Assembly: GCA_934096805.1 (NCBI GenBank)
Contig: CAKOMW010000005.1
Coordinates: 1-42,225 of the forward strand
Length of the DNA: 42,225 nt
Source: an uncultured Bacilli bacterium
GTDB lineage: Bacteria > Bacillota_I > Bacilli_A > RF39 > UBA660
Reading direction: 5' to 3'
In this document: one piece after another, positions 32,367 through 40,908 of the stretch
Numbering within the stretch: position 1 is the stretch's first letter
How the letters are laid out: each line of letters opens with the position of its first letter
Notes under the pieces: model-generated
Told to the model about the DNA's origin: nothing
Seen by the model: only the letters and a program-made list of their open reading frames with translations
Database searches by the model: none
Position numbers and translations under genes: made by a program

Positions 32367-33461
32367 ATGGATAAAATAATATATAATGTTTTAGATACAC
32401 TTAATGCTAATGGATATGAAGCTTATCTTATTGGAGGATATGTAAGAAATTATTTACTAAAGGATAAGTCTTTTGTTTTTGATATAGATATATGTACTAA
32501 TGCTACGGTAAAGGAAATAGTGCCTTTATTTAGCGAATATAATATAAAGACTTTAGAGTATGGAAATGTACTTTTCTATATTGGGGATTATAAATTTGAA
32601 ATAACTACTTTTAGGAAGGAACTTAATTATAAGAATAATAGGAAGCCTGTGGAAATAGTTTATATTGATAATTTAAGAGATGATCTTTTAAGAAGAGATT
32701 TTACTATTAATTCTATATGTTTAGATAAAGATAATAATGTGATAGATTTACTTGATGGAAAAAAGGATTTGAAAAAGAAAGTTATTAGGACAATTGGTGA
32801 TGCTAATGAAAGGTTGAAAGAGGATGCACTTCGAATTCTTCGTGCTATTAGGTTTGCGACTGTTTTAAGATTTAAACTTGATAATGATTTGAAAAATGCT
32901 ATTATAGAAAACAAAGATCTTTTAAGGAATTTATCATATGAAAGAAAAAAGGAAGAGCTTACGAAGATTTTTGCTAGTGAAAATAAAAAGATTGGGGTTA
33001 AGTTTCTTAAGGAGTTGGGACTTCTTGATGTATTGGAATTAAAAAATATTGATAATGTTCTTCTTACTAAGGATTTAATTGCAATGTGGGCTACAATTAC
33101 TGATACCTACCCTCTTACTAAAACTGAAAAGAATCTTTCTGTTACCATTAATGATATTTTAAAAGAGGATTTGAGTGATGATATGGTCTTATATAAATAT
33201 GGTTTGTATCCTCTTATGGTTGCATGTGACTTAAAGAAGTTAAATAGAAAGAAAATGAATGCTAGGTATGATAATCTTCCTATTAGGGATAGAAATGAGA
33301 TAAATATAACTACTAATGAAATATGTGAAATTTTAGGAAAAGAACCTGATAGTTATTTGAAAGATATTTTTAATGACTTAGAATTAAAAATATTAAATAG
33401 AAAGCTTATTAATGAAAATAGTGTTTTAAAGGAATATGTTTATAATAAATATATGGTATAA
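32367..33461 (+). CDS. cca: CCA-adding tRNA nucleotidyltransferase
   Basis: 364 residues from ATG 32367, with AAGTTGGTGG upstream. Earlier in-frame codons (to 32322) lack a site. Class II nucleotidyltransferase adding CCA to tRNA 3' ends. Seen: AYLIGGYVRNYLL near residue 16, the catalytic DIDI near 36, RRDFTINSICLD near 105 and the template region RLKEDALRILRAIRFAT near 155. Confidence 0.93.
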   Translation: MDKIIYNVLDTLNANGYEAYLIGGYVRNYLLKDKSFVFDIDICTNATVKEIVPLFSEYNIKTLEYGNVLFYIGDYKFEITTFRKELNYKNNRKPVEIVYIDNLRDDLLRRDFTINSICLDKDNNVIDLLDGKKDLKKKVIRTIGDANERLKEDALRILRAIRFATVLRFKLDNDLKNAIIENKDLLRNLSYERKKEELTKIFASENKKIGVKFLKELGLLDVLELKNIDNVLLTKDLIAMWATITDTYPLTKTEKNLSVTINDILKEDLSDDMVLYKYGLYPLMVACDLKKLNRKKMNARYDNLPIRDRNEINITTNEICEILGKEPDSYLKDIFNDLELKILNRKLINENSVLKEYVYNKYMV

Positions 33462-33480
33462 TGATTAAGGGAGGTTTTGT

Positions 33481-34128
33481 ATGAAAAGAAGCAATGTAAT
33501 GAATATTATTTTTAAGAATAATTTAGTTGTTCCTAATATATTGTTTTGTAATTATCATAGTTTTGGCATGAATGAGAAAGAATTGTTGTTTGTTTCTTAT
33601 CTTATGTCTTATGAGGATGATATTATTTTTGATTTGAATCGTTTTTGTACTTATTTTAGTTGTCCTCCAACTGATATTATGAATATTGTTGCTTCTCTTA
33701 CCGAAAAAAGATTGATTTCGTTAGTTACTAAGAATGAGAATGGTAAGATAGAGGAATACCTTGATATTTCTCTTATTACTAATAAATTGTTAGCTAGTTT
33801 GCTTCAAGAGGAAGAGGATAAAGATGAAGTTGTTGATAATAGTAAGGTTTATGAACGAATAGAAAAAGAGTTTGGTAGAACTTTATCTCCGATAGAATGT
33901 GAAACTATTAAGCATTGGTTGGATTCTAAGATTAGTGAAGATTTAATTTATGAAGCTTTAAAGGAAGCTGTTTTAAATGGGGTTAATAATTTAAAGTATA
34001 TTGATAAAATATTAGTAGAATGGAAAAGAAAGGGTTATAATAATAAATCTGATGTAAGGAAAAAGAATAAATCTACTAATGAAGTCGTGGATTTGTTTGA
34101 GTATGATTGGTTGGATCAGGATGAGTAA
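33481..34128 (+). CDS. dnaD: DnaD-like replication initiation protein
   Basis: 215 residues. N-terminal winged-helix part (MNEKELLFVSYLM, LNRFCTYFSCPPTDIMNIVASLTEKRLI) and a DnaB_2/DnaD C-terminal domain (FGRTLSPIECETIKHWLDSKISEDLIYEALKEAVLNG, KYIDKILVEWKRKGY). DnaD helps remodel DNA and load helicase during initiation and restart. It is coupled to nth by an 8 base overlap, the usual dnaD-nth order. Confidence 0.9.
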   Translation: MKRSNVMNIIFKNNLVVPNILFCNYHSFGMNEKELLFVSYLMSYEDDIIFDLNRFCTYFSCPPTDIMNIVASLTEKRLISLVTKNENGKIEEYLDISLITNKLLASLLQEEEDKDEVVDNSKVYERIEKEFGRTLSPIECETIKHWLDSKISEDLIYEALKEAVLNGVNNLKYIDKILVEWKRKGYNNKSDVRKKNKSTNEVVDLFEYDWLDQDE

Positions 34129-34735
34129 TGTTCTTAGAATAATGGATTATTTAGATCATTTAATTCCTAATCCTAAGTGTGAACTTTTATATAATAAAGA
34201 TTATGAACTTTTAATTGCGGTGATGCTTAGTGCACAGACTACTGATAAAAGGGTTAATTCGGTAACTAAAGAGTTGTTTAAGAAGTATGATAGTTTAAAT
34301 AAGTTAAGAAAGGCATCTTTGGATGATGTTTTGCTATTTGTTAGACCTCTTGGTAGTTATACGAAAAAGGCAAAGGCTGTTCTTATGATAAGTAATATTT
34401 TGTATAATGAATATAACGGGGTTGTTCCTAATGATAGAGAGGCTTTGGAAAGATTGCCGATGGTTGGAAGAAAGACTACTAATGTTGTAATGGCAGAACT
34501 TTTTAATACTAGTGCTATTGCGGTCGATACTCATGTTTTAAGGGTTTCTAAAAGACTTGGTCTTGTTTCTGATAATAGCAATCATTTGGAGGTTGAAAAG
34601 AAGTTGGAGAATGTAATTCCTAAAGATAAATGGATTAGAGTTCATCATCAGTTGGTTCTTTTTGGTAGGTATTATTGTAAAGCAAAGAATCCTTGTTGTG
34701 ATAAGTGCAAATTAAAAGATATATGTAATAAGTAG
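34121..34735 (+). CDS. nth: Endonuclease III
   Basis: 204 residues from ATG 34121, inside the end of dnaD. DNA glycosylase/AP lyase for oxidised pyrimidines. Seen: LLIAVMLSAQTTDKRVN, helix-hairpin-helix LERLPMVGRKTTNVV with the catalytic lysine, VDTHVLRVSKRLGL with the catalytic aspartate, and iron-sulfur ligands C-x6-C-x2-C-x5-C in CKAKNPCCDKCKLKDIC at the end. The last codons form an arm of the terminator shared with dacA. Confidence 0.95.
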   Translation: MSNVLRIMDYLDHLIPNPKCELLYNKDYELLIAVMLSAQTTDKRVNSVTKELFKKYDSLNKLRKASLDDVLLFVRPLGSYTKKAKAVLMISNILYNEYNGVVPNDREALERLPMVGRKTTNVVMAELFNTSAIAVDTHVLRVSKRLGLVSDNSNHLEVEKKLENVIPKDKWIRVHHQLVLFGRYYCKAKNPCCDKCKLKDICNK

Positions 34736-34750
34736 TTACATATATCTTTT
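34714..34750. terminator. Bidirectional terminator made of the last codons of nth and dacA
   Basis: Perfect 15 bp stem (arms 34714-34728 and 34736-34750) with a 7 base loop. Both ends carry A/T runs, so it can stop both convergent transcripts. The two stop codons abut with no base between them. Confidence 0.85.
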
Positions 34751-36010
34751 GTATTTTCTATATTTTTTTCTTTTTATTTTGATATATCTTTTTATTGCAA
34801 AGTAGAATGCTACTATAGCGAAGATGAAGATTAAGAAACTAATTATTGTAAAGTAATTACCTACGATTACTTTTTTTATGTCTAATTTTGGTTTTTCTGT
34901 TAGTTTAATGTCTATTTTGTCTATTAATTTATCTTTATAGTAGACTGATACTGTTCCAAGGGTACTTCCCTTCTTTGTGAATGGTTTTATTTCTTTAATA
35001 CCGGAATAGGTTATTTTTATATTTTTTTTGTTAAAGTTATTATTGTTATAATAAAGTTTCACTTGTTTGTCTGATTTGAATGTTACTTCGTCATCTTTTA
35101 AATATTTGGTTTTTATTTTTATTAGTTCATCGTTTTTCTTTATTAAATCGTGATAACTATAGTTATCAAAGAAATAGTTATATATGTCAACTGCATCTTT
35201 TATATTGTACATGATGCTTGTGTCGTCGTCGGCTTTTGTAGTTACTAGTAAATAATATATGTTATTTTTTTTATCATAAGCAATTGACGCTAGACATCTA
35301 CCGGCATCGATATCATATCCTGTTTTAGCTCCTAGTATCATTGAAGTGTCAATGTTAACACGTTTGCCATGGTGAAGTAGAGAGCTTTCTATTTTTAATG
35401 ATTTGTCTTTGAATTCGTATTCTTTGGTCTCAAACATTTCTCTAAAAGTTTTATTGTCATAGGCGTACATAAGTAGTTTGGCAACTTCTTCAGTAGTGCT
35501 GTAATTATTTTTATCGTCTAGTCCAATGGGATTGGCAAATGATGTATTGCTAAGACCTAGTTCTTTGGCTTTTTGGTTCATAAGTTTTACATATTTAGGG
35601 ATTGAACCAGATATTCCAATGGCAATAGCATTTGTCGCATCGGCACCACTTGCAATAAGGGATGAGTATAACAAGTCTCTATAGGTTACTTTTTGTCCTT
35701 CTTTTAGCCCTACTACATATGCTTCTTGTTCTACTAGACCTTTAATCATATCGTTTGTTATAGTTATTTCTTGATCTAAGTTTTTTATATTTTCAATAGC
35801 TACAATTACTGTCATTATTTTAGTAAGCGATGCAATGCTTACTTTTTCATTACTTTTTAAACCAAAGACTTTTTCTTTATTGTCTAGTTTGTATAGAACT
35901 ACGTTTTTACTATTAACGTTTAGTGCACTAACAGGGACTGTTATGAAGCACATTAAAATAATTAGAATAAATAATATTTTTTTAATACTTGATTTAATAC
36001 TTAATTTCAT
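34736..36010 (-). CDS. dacA: D-alanyl-D-alanine carboxypeptidase (PBP5-like)
   Basis: 424 residues. Signal peptide to about residue 30. Class C-type serine DD-carboxypeptidase that trims peptidoglycan stem peptides: SxxK in SIASLTKIMT near residue 61, second motif in SGADATNA (in place of SxN) near 117, and KTG in LGAKTGYDIDAG near 228. After the catalytic domain comes a PBP5 C-terminal beta domain, then a membrane helix (FTIISFLIFIFAIVAFYFAI) and a basic tail. It is anchored by a transmembrane helix instead of an amphipathic helix. Confidence 0.92.
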   Translation of the reverse strand: MKLSIKSSIKKILFILIILMCFITVPVSALNVNSKNVVLYKLDNKEKVFGLKSNEKVSIASLTKIMTVIVAIENIKNLDQEITITNDMIKGLVEQEAYVVGLKEGQKVTYRDLLYSSLIASGADATNAIAIGISGSIPKYVKLMNQKAKELGLSNTSFANPIGLDDKNNYSTTEEVAKLLMYAYDNKTFREMFETKEYEFKDKSLKIESSLLHHGKRVNIDTSMILGAKTGYDIDAGRCLASIAYDKKNNIYYLLVTTKADDDTSIMYNIKDAVDIYNYFFDNYSYHDLIKKNDELIKIKTKYLKDDEVTFKSDKQVKLYYNNNNFNKKNIKITYSGIKEIKPFTKKGSTLGTVSVYYKDKLIDKIDIKLTEKPKLDIKKVIVGNYFTIISFLIFIFAIVAFYFAIKRYIKIKRKKYRKYKRYM

Positions 36011-36094
36011 ACTAACTGCCCTCTCTATCTTATAGGTTTATTATAAATGTTTTTTTTATAAAAGTAAATTGTTTTGGATATAAATTATATTTTT

Positions 36095-36334
36095 TTAAAC
36101 AATTTTAAAGAGCCAAGCAAAGGTTATTATAATTGCAATAAATGATAAAAATATAGAGATAATGGCTTTGTTTTTTTTGGATGTTTTTAAACCTTTTATT
36201 CCTGTATATAGAATAAAGGCATATATTATAATGATGTAGTCTAGTATTCCTAAAATAATTAGAATTGTTCCTATGATGGATAGCCAGAAGCCTATTTCAC
36301 ATAGTTTTTCTATTTTTATTTGTTGACTTTTCAT
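36095..36334 (-). CDS. Small membrane protein, unknown
   Basis: 79 residues with two or three hydrophobic helices (GFWLSIIGTILIILGILDYIIIIYAFIL and AIISIFLSFIAIIITFAWLF) separated by a basic loop. GGTGAT lies before the ATG. No recognisable family. Confidence 0.6.
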   Translation of the reverse strand: MKSQQIKIEKLCEIGFWLSIIGTILIILGILDYIIIIYAFILYTGIKGLKTSKKNKAIISIFLSFIAIIITFAWLFKIV

Positions 36335-36431
36335 GTTATCACCTTATCTATTTCTAATAATATTATTATACATTTTTAGTCTTTTAAAGTAAATGGATTA
36401 TGGACTTTGTATTGCTTTTATTTATTGTTTT

Positions 36432-36463
36432 AAAAAACAGTGATGTTTAGTATCACTGTTTTG
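36432..36463. terminator. Terminator downstream of the relB-like pseudogene
   Basis: AAAACAGTGAT pairs with ATCACTGTTTT (11 bp, 7 base loop), with A and T runs on either side. It probably stops the relB-like transcript on the minus strand. Confidence 0.8.
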
Positions 36464-36471
36464 CTTTATTT

Positions 36472-36751
36472 TTAATTAAAGTTTCTGCTGTTTTCAATAT
36501 CATTTATGGCATATCTTTTGGATGTATTATTCATTTCTTGTTCTGCTTCTTTTAATTTTTTGCAAATGTTTTCATCAAGTATATTAGATTTCACTTCGAA
36601 TGGTATTTTTTGTTCTCTTAATACTGCTTTTATGAACATATTAACTGCTGTGGATACATTCATTCCAACACTATTACAAAATTGTTGAAATTTTTTTATC
36701 ATTTGCGTCTACTCTGACATCTAAAGTTAATGATTCTATATTATCTCTCAT
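36472..36751 (-). pseudogene. RelB/DinJ-family antitoxin with a frameshift at an A7 run
   Basis: From ATG 36751 the frame reads MRDNIESLTLDVRVDANDKK and then leaves the family sequence at seven A. One A fewer joins KFQQFCNSVGMNVSTAVNMFIKAVLREQKIPFEV, the classic RelB/DinJ ribbon-helix-helix and toxin-binding region, ending at 36472. A 76-residue frame from an internal ATG lacks the DNA-binding strand. No RelE-type toxin lies nearby, so this is an orphan. Promoter and operator repeats remain upstream. Confidence 0.8.
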
Positions 36752-36763
36752 TTCTATAGTAAG

Positions 36764-36834
36764 TATATAGTTGTTTTTGTTTTTTTTGTCAATACATTGC
36801 ACATATATTTCAATACAATGTATTTTTATTGTAT
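36764..36834 (-). promoter_or_regulatory. Promoter and operator-like repeats of the relB-like gene
   Basis: Minus strand TTGACA (36792-36787), 17 base spacer, TATATA (36769-36764). Upstream are inverted repeats ATACATTG/CAATGTAT (36792-36799 with 36816-36823) and ATACAAT/ATTGTAT (36813-36819 with 36828-36834), as expected of autoregulated antitoxin operators. Confidence 0.65.
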
Positions 36835-36891
36835 GATATGATTTATAATAACGTATGGAGAAGTATTATTTCTAATATTTAATTTTTCTCT

Positions 36892-37977
36892 TTAACTTTC
36901 TTTTTTACTAACACTTAGAATAAGTCCTATACTTAACATACTTATTAGAAGACTTGAACCACCATATGATAGGAATGGTAAAGTAACCCCAGTTACGGGG
37001 ATTAGTCCAATTACGACAGAGAGGTTCATAATGGCTTGGAATATCATTTGAAACGTTAGGCCGAATATGAGATATTTTTTGAAGAGATTGTCTTGTTTTA
37101 AAGCTAGTTTTATTCCACAGTATGCTATGATGAAGAAAAGGATTATTATAACAAGTGCTCCGATTACTCCGAATTCTTCGCATATTATAGAGAAAATAAA
37201 GTCTGTTTGGGGTTCTGGTAGATAGAAGTGTTTTTGTCTTGAATTTAGAAATCCAAAGCCTAAGAGTCCACCTGGCCCTATTGCGTATAGACTTTGAATT
37301 ATTTGAAATCCTGTTCCTAAGGGGTCGCTCCATGGGTTTAAGAATGAAGTTATTCTTTCTAGTCTATATGGTGCTACTGCTATTAGGGCTACTGCTCCTA
37401 CTGCTCCTACTGCAAATAGAATATAAAAATACTTCATGGGTACGCCGGCAATGAAGAGAATTGCTATTATTGACATTACTAATATTACTCCAGTACCAAA
37501 GTCTGGTTGGAGCATGATTAATCCGAATATTAGCATTAGCATTAGGAGAACTGGTATGACTGGTTTTATACCTTTATATATTTTATTTTTATTTTCTAAG
37601 AATTTGGCGGTCCATAGAATCATGGCTAGTTTAGCGGCTTCACTTGGTTGTATTCCAAAAGAGCCAATACCAAACCAGCTTCTTGAACCGTTTCTTATTA
37701 CACCAATTCCTGGGATTAATACTAGCACTAATAATAAAAGACAAATTCCTAATATTAAACTTGCCTTTTTATAATATATTTTATAGTCTATTTTTGTTAC
37801 TAAGTATATTAGAATGACTCCTAGTACAGCGAATATTAATTGTTGTTTTACATATTTAAATTGGTCGCCAAATTTATAATCAGCCCATATGTATGATGCT
37901 GAATATATCATTATTATACCAATTATTACTAGAGCTATTGTTGATATAAAAAGGAAGCTTCTATATTTCTTTTGCAA
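36892..37977 (-). CDS. FtsW/RodA/SpoVE-family peptidoglycan glycosyltransferase
   Basis: About 361 residues. I chose TTG 37977, preceded by AGGTGAT; the GTG at 37986 is part of that site. Ten hydrophobic segments. Family features: IIMIYSAS near residue 20, GSRSWFGIGSFGIQPSEAAKL near 95 (catalytic region precedes PSE), LQPDFGTG near 155, DPLGTGFQIIQSLYAIGPGGLLG near 215, QTDFIFSIICEEFG near 255 and LPFLSYGGSSLL near 340. It polymerises glycan strands from lipid II with a partner PBP. FtsW and RodA cannot be separated without neighbours or a tree. Confidence 0.92.
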   Translation of the reverse strand: MQKKYRSFLFISTIALVIIGIIMIYSASYIWADYKFGDQFKYVKQQLIFAVLGVILIYLVTKIDYKIYYKKASLILGICLLLLVLVLIPGIGVIRNGSRSWFGIGSFGIQPSEAAKLAMILWTAKFLENKNKIYKGIKPVIPVLLMLMLIFGLIMLQPDFGTGVILVMSIIAILFIAGVPMKYFYILFAVGAVGAVALIAVAPYRLERITSFLNPWSDPLGTGFQIIQSLYAIGPGGLLGFGFLNSRQKHFYLPEPQTDFIFSIICEEFGVIGALVIIILFFIIAYCGIKLALKQDNLFKKYLIFGLTFQMIFQAIMNLSVVIGLIPVTGVTLPFLSYGGSSLLISMLSIGLILSVSKKES

Positions 37978-38023
37978 TGTAATCACCTAGTAAAATTATA
38001 TATGTTTTGGATAAAAATATTCT

Positions 38024-39601
38024 TTAAAATGGTTTATATAGATTAATAAGTTCGTATGCCAGGAGGATTCCTTCAAGAGCAGATGAGGTTATGCCTCCAG
38101 AGTATCCTGCTCCTTCTCCAGCTGGATAAATGCCTTTTATGTTACTTTGTTTTGTTTCGTCTCTATAGATTTTTATTGATGATGAAGTTCTTGATTCTAC
38201 TCCTAGAAGAAGGGTGTTGTCATTGTTGAAGCCTTTTATTTTTGTACCAAAGTAATCTATACCTTCAATCAAAGCATCATTTATGTAATCTGGGAATATT
38301 TCTCTTAGATTAGCATTTTGGTATTTTCCTTTTATTGTTTTAGGAATTTTGTTTATTGTTTTTGATTGTTTGTTATTTTTAAAGTCAAGGTAGTTTTGGA
38401 TAGGGATGTTTCCTTTACCTATTTCGTATGTTTTTTGCTCTAAGGTTTCTTGGAATTTTAAGCCATCGAAAAGTTTTGTTCCATAGTCGTTTTCGTTTAC
38501 TGTTACTACTATGGCAGAGTTCGAGGTACCGCTGTCTCTTTTATAGTTACTCATTCCATTAATAACGAGTTTGTTTTTTTCTGATGATGAGTTTACTACG
38601 TAACCTCCAGGACACATACAAAATGAATATACACCGTGGTTGTTTTTGGTTACATGGGTAAGTTTGTATGATGCTGGTGGAAGGTATGGAGCATAGGTGC
38701 CGTATTGGTTTTCATTGATTGTTTTTTGGTTGTGCATTATTCTAAGACCCACGGCGAATGGTTTATTTGACATTTTAAGTCCTTTATCGTGGAGCATTTT
38801 TATGGTGTCTTTGGCACTGTGGCCTATGGCTAAGACTAGATTGTTGCAATCTACTTTTTCTTCATTATTTAAAATGATGTTTTTTAGTTTATCGTTTTCT
38901 ATATTAATATCAGTTAGCTTTGTATTGAATCTGAATTCCCCACCCATGTCTATTATTTTATTTCTCATGTTTACTATTACTTTTCTTAGATTATCGGTTC
39001 CAATGTGAGGATTTTTTATGTACATTATTTCTTCTGGAGCTCCACATTCCACAAAGATTTGAAAAGCTTTTTTCATGATGTTGTTTTTATCTTTTATTAG
39101 AGTATTTAGTTTTCCGTCTGAGAATGTGCCTGCTCCTCCTTCTCCAAAGGCAACGTTTGATTCTTCGTTTAGTTGTCCCGTTTCCCAAAATTTATTTACA
39201 GTTTTAATTCTTTCCTTGGTTGATTCTCCTCTTTCAATGACAAGTGGTTTGTAGTTATATTTTGCAAGAATATAGGCACAGAATAGTCCAGTTGGCCCAC
39301 TTCCTACCACTACTACTCTATTTTCTAGTTTTTTTGTCCCTGATATTGGTTCTTTTTGGATGTCTTCTTTTATTAAAATTATATCTTTTTGTTGTTTTAT
39401 TTTGTTTTCATTTTTTAATTTTATGTCTATTTCAAATATGTAGTTTATTTGGCTTTTATTTCTTGCATCGATTGATTTTTTGTTTATTTTAAAGTCTATG
39501 ATGTCATTTTTATTAATTTTTAGTTTTTTTATAGCTTTTTCTTGTAATAATTCGTAGGTGTATTCTTTTACGTCGATTTTTATTTGTCTTATTCTAATCA
39601 T
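38024..39601 (-). CDS. FAD-dependent oxidoreductase (COG2509-type)
   Basis: 525 residues from ATG 39601 (GGTGAT upstream). N-terminal alpha/beta domain of about 95 residues, then the FAD Rossmann motif VVVGSGPTGLFCAYILAKYN near residue 98, VAFGEGGAGTFSDGKLNT near 155, NLVLAIGHSAKDT near 255 and the C-terminal IYPAGEGAGYSGGITSSALEG. The family is known as uncharacterised FAD-utilising dehydrogenases. Coupled by 8 bases to the preceding flavoprotein gene. The substrate is unknown. Confidence 0.85.
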   Translation of the reverse strand: MIRIRQIKIDVKEYTYELLQEKAIKKLKINKNDIIDFKINKKSIDARNKSQINYIFEIDIKLKNENKIKQQKDIILIKEDIQKEPISGTKKLENRVVVVGSGPTGLFCAYILAKYNYKPLVIERGESTKERIKTVNKFWETGQLNEESNVAFGEGGAGTFSDGKLNTLIKDKNNIMKKAFQIFVECGAPEEIMYIKNPHIGTDNLRKVIVNMRNKIIDMGGEFRFNTKLTDINIENDKLKNIILNNEEKVDCNNLVLAIGHSAKDTIKMLHDKGLKMSNKPFAVGLRIMHNQKTINENQYGTYAPYLPPASYKLTHVTKNNHGVYSFCMCPGGYVVNSSSEKNKLVINGMSNYKRDSGTSNSAIVVTVNENDYGTKLFDGLKFQETLEQKTYEIGKGNIPIQNYLDFKNNKQSKTINKIPKTIKGKYQNANLREIFPDYINDALIEGIDYFGTKIKGFNNDNTLLLGVESRTSSSIKIYRDETKQSNIKGIYPAGEGAGYSGGITSSALEGILLAYELINLYKPF

Positions 39602-40811
39602 TGTTATCACCTGCATTTTTCCCTGCCAGAAGTCCAGTTATGAAAGCAAAGCCAAGGTTATAACCGCCACATTCTCCGGTTGCATCTAATAATTCTCCGG
39701 TGATGTAGAGATTTTTTAATTTTTTTGATTCCATGGTTAAGGGATTTATTTGATTTAGTCTTACTCCTCCTTGACATACTTGGGCTCTTGAGAAGTCTTT
39801 TGATGAGGTCGGCTCTAAAGAAAGGTTGGTTAGGTTGTTTATTAGATTGTTTAATTGTTGTTCATTTATATTATTTATTTTATCTTGTTTATCGATATTG
39901 CTTATAAAAAGGATTGTTTCTACTAGTCCTTCTGGGATAATTGGAGTTAGTAGTTCTTTTATGGATCTTCCTTTTATTTTGTTGTTTCTGTCTATGAGCC
40001 ATTTTTTATAGTTTGTGGTTTCTATAAAATTTAAAAAATTAATTTTTATAATTGGTTTTTGGTTATTTTCTAGGAGAGTGTTTACGACTCCGCTTAGATT
40101 GAAGACGCAGATTCCACTTATTCCATAATTAGTTAGTTGAACTTCTCCGATTTCTTCTTTTAAGATTTTGTTATTTTCTAGAAGAGTTAGTTTGGCATTG
40201 CATCTTATTTTGTCCCACTTATTGAAATAGTTTCCTTTTATGTTTAATGGTACAAGTGAAGGGAGAATGGTTGTTATTTCTTGGTTTAGGTTTTTTACTA
40301 GATCGTAGGAATTGCATTCTTTTACATAAGCACATGAGCCAGTTGATATGATTACTTTGTCGTATATCTTTTTATCGTTAGTTGTTGTAACTATGAATTT
40401 ATTGTCTGATACTTCTATTTTTGTTACTGGTTCATTATAGTGTATTTTTATATTTTTTGATGTAACTTCTGATAGAAGGGCATCTCTTACACTGGTGGCT
40501 TTGTTAGAGCTTGGGTAATAATAACCATTTTTTATGTTGGGGATTAGGCCTATTTTATCGAAAAAAGATAAGATTATTTTTTTGTTAGTGTCGTTTATGA
40601 TGACTTTTAATAACTCTTGGTCTTTAGAGTAATATTTGGATGGTGCAAAGTTTTCGTTAAAGTAGTTACATCTTCCATTGCCTGATACTAATATTTTTTT
40701 GGCTATTTGGTTTTCTTTTTCATATATATCTACTTTATTTGTATGGTTTTTAGCAATGATGCCTGCAACAAGGCCTGATGCTCCTGCTCCGATAATGGCA
40801 ATTTTAGTCAT
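39594..40811 (-). CDS. HI0933/BaiN-family flavoprotein
   Basis: 405 residues. FAD-binding KIAIIGAGASGLVAGIIAKN at the N-terminus, VSGNGRCNYFNEN near residue 43, VIISTGSCAYVKECNSYD near 150, QVCQGGVRLNQINPLTMESKKLKNLYITGELLDATGECGGYN near 350 ending in the FAD pyrophosphate loop. Related BaiN acts on bile acid intermediates in clostridia, but most family members are uncharacterised and I would not assign that role here. Confidence 0.88.
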   Translation of the reverse strand: MTKIAIIGAGASGLVAGIIAKNHTNKVDIYEKENQIAKKILVSGNGRCNYFNENFAPSKYYSKDQELLKVIINDTNKKIILSFFDKIGLIPNIKNGYYYPSSNKATSVRDALLSEVTSKNIKIHYNEPVTKIEVSDNKFIVTTTNDKKIYDKVIISTGSCAYVKECNSYDLVKNLNQEITTILPSLVPLNIKGNYFNKWDKIRCNAKLTLLENNKILKEEIGEVQLTNYGISGICVFNLSGVVNTLLENNQKPIIKINFLNFIETTNYKKWLIDRNNKIKGRSIKELLTPIIPEGLVETILFISNIDKQDKINNINEQQLNNLINNLTNLSLEPTSSKDFSRAQVCQGGVRLNQINPLTMESKKLKNLYITGELLDATGECGGYNLGFAFITGLLAGKNAGDNND

Positions 40812-40850
40812 TTTATCACTTCTCTTTCTTTATAATTATATCATTATATA

Positions 40851-40878
40851 AAAAAAACACCAAGTGAATGATGTTTTT
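40851..40878 (-). terminator. Terminator of surface protein C
   Basis: Minus strand AAAACATCA pairs with TGGTGTTTT around a 6 base loop, followed by a T run. About 30 bases after the stop codon. Confidence 0.8.
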
Positions 40879-40908
40879 GAGTTATAATTACAAGTAGTTT
40901 TGTTGAAT

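Noticed and set aside
39594..40811. Bile-acid reductase role for the HI0933-type flavoprotein
   Set aside because: No other bile-acid genes are nearby, and most of the family is uncharacterised.
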